Of a DNA stretch of 64,000 nt, positions 63,958 to 64,000 are shown in pieces. A program made the position numbers and the translations under genes. The notes below the pieces were generated by a model. The model was not told where the DNA came from and searched no databases. It was given only the letters and a program-made list of their open reading frames with translations. Each line of letters starts with the position of its first letter. Within the stretch, counting starts at the first letter, position 1. The stretch comes from an uncultured Naasia sp. (lineage in GTDB: Bacteria > Actinomycetota > Actinomycetes > Actinomycetales > Microbacteriaceae). The stretch lies in the NCBI GenBank assembly GCA_913778905.1, contig CAJYYA010000016.1, forward strand, positions 356,296 through 420,295, read 5' to 3'.

Positions 63958-64000
63958 TCGGTACTGCGGTCATGACAGAAGCGGGGCGGCCTCAGGGCCG
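63958..64000. other. End of window downstream of pknB
   Basis: 43 bases. GGCCTCAGGGCC-like sequence at the edge may begin a terminator hairpin. A short minus-strand open frame is possible but cannot be judged. Confidence 0.3.

Noticed and set aside
1..64000. CRISPR array, insertion sequence or integrated element
   Set aside because: No regularly spaced direct repeats, transposase or integrase frames, or abrupt composition change were seen on either strand.

Overview
The window is a high-GC chromosomal stretch that reads as a member of the Actinobacteria, most likely Microbacteriaceae. The pointers are: NucS (the actinobacterial/archaeal mismatch endonuclease), the coproporphyrin-type heme route (HemQ/ChdC with a Cys-rich ferrochelatase), an LAXTG cell-wall sorting signal of the kind used by class E sortases, the fhaA-fhaB-pstP-rodA-pbpA-pknA-pknB cluster, many GTG starts and many apparently leaderless starts. 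The family-level placement is an inference from gene content; no species is claimed.

Layout. 1-1066: 5' part of a circularly permuted ATP-grasp gene (minus strand, cut by the window edge). 1.2-11.2 kb: rhamnoside-utilisation locus made of a CUT1 ABC importer (binding lipoprotein and two permeases, no ATPase), a cytoplasmic GH78 alpha-L-rhamnosidase, a LacI-type repressor and a secreted, probably sortase-anchored GH3 glycosidase; two near-identical palindromic operators sit over the two promoters. 11.3-17.7 kb: L-rhamnose catabolism (rhaM, a second LacI regulator, rhaI, fused rhaEW, rhaB) with its own related operator. 17.6-20.2 kb: kynureninase and a divergent MalY-type aminotransferase broken by an 8-bp tandem duplication. 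20.3-22.3 kb: FadR-type regulator and FMN L-lactate dehydrogenase with two palindromic operators framing the -10 box. 22.3-25.6 kb: orphan histidine kinase, a membrane protein of unknown function, an Lrp regulator and a small GntR regulator. 25.6-34.9 kb: PutA, cupin, CoA-transferase, FAD oxidoreductase, AlkA-like glycosylase, acrylyl-CoA-reductase-like enzyme. 35.0-46.7 kb: every enzyme from glutamyl-tRNA to heme (hemA divergent; hemE, cgoX, chdC, cpfC, hemC, hemD, hemB, hemL on the minus strand) with a MarR regulator and three small envelope-type proteins inserted in the middle. 46.7-54.7 kb: serine hydrolase, M13 peptidase, MATE and MFS exporters, nucS, HAD phosphatase, Pr6Pr membrane protein. 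54.7-64 kb: tRNA-Leu(CAG), then the Ser/Thr-kinase and cell-elongation operon.

How it fits together. The GH3 enzyme appears to act at the cell surface, the ABC system imports a rhamnosylated product, GH78 frees L-rhamnose inside, and RhaM/RhaI/RhaB/RhaEW turn it into DHAP and L-lactaldehyde/L-lactate; the lactate dehydrogenase just downstream could finish the route to pyruvate. No free-rhamnose transporter is present here, so the oligosaccharide importer may be the main entry. The heme block is a self-contained C5/coproporphyrin pathway. Nothing here is obviously a phage, integrated element, IS or CRISPR. The least explained parts are the orphan kinase/membrane-protein pair with its inverted-repeat promoter, and a short dispersed intergenic repeat seen twice.
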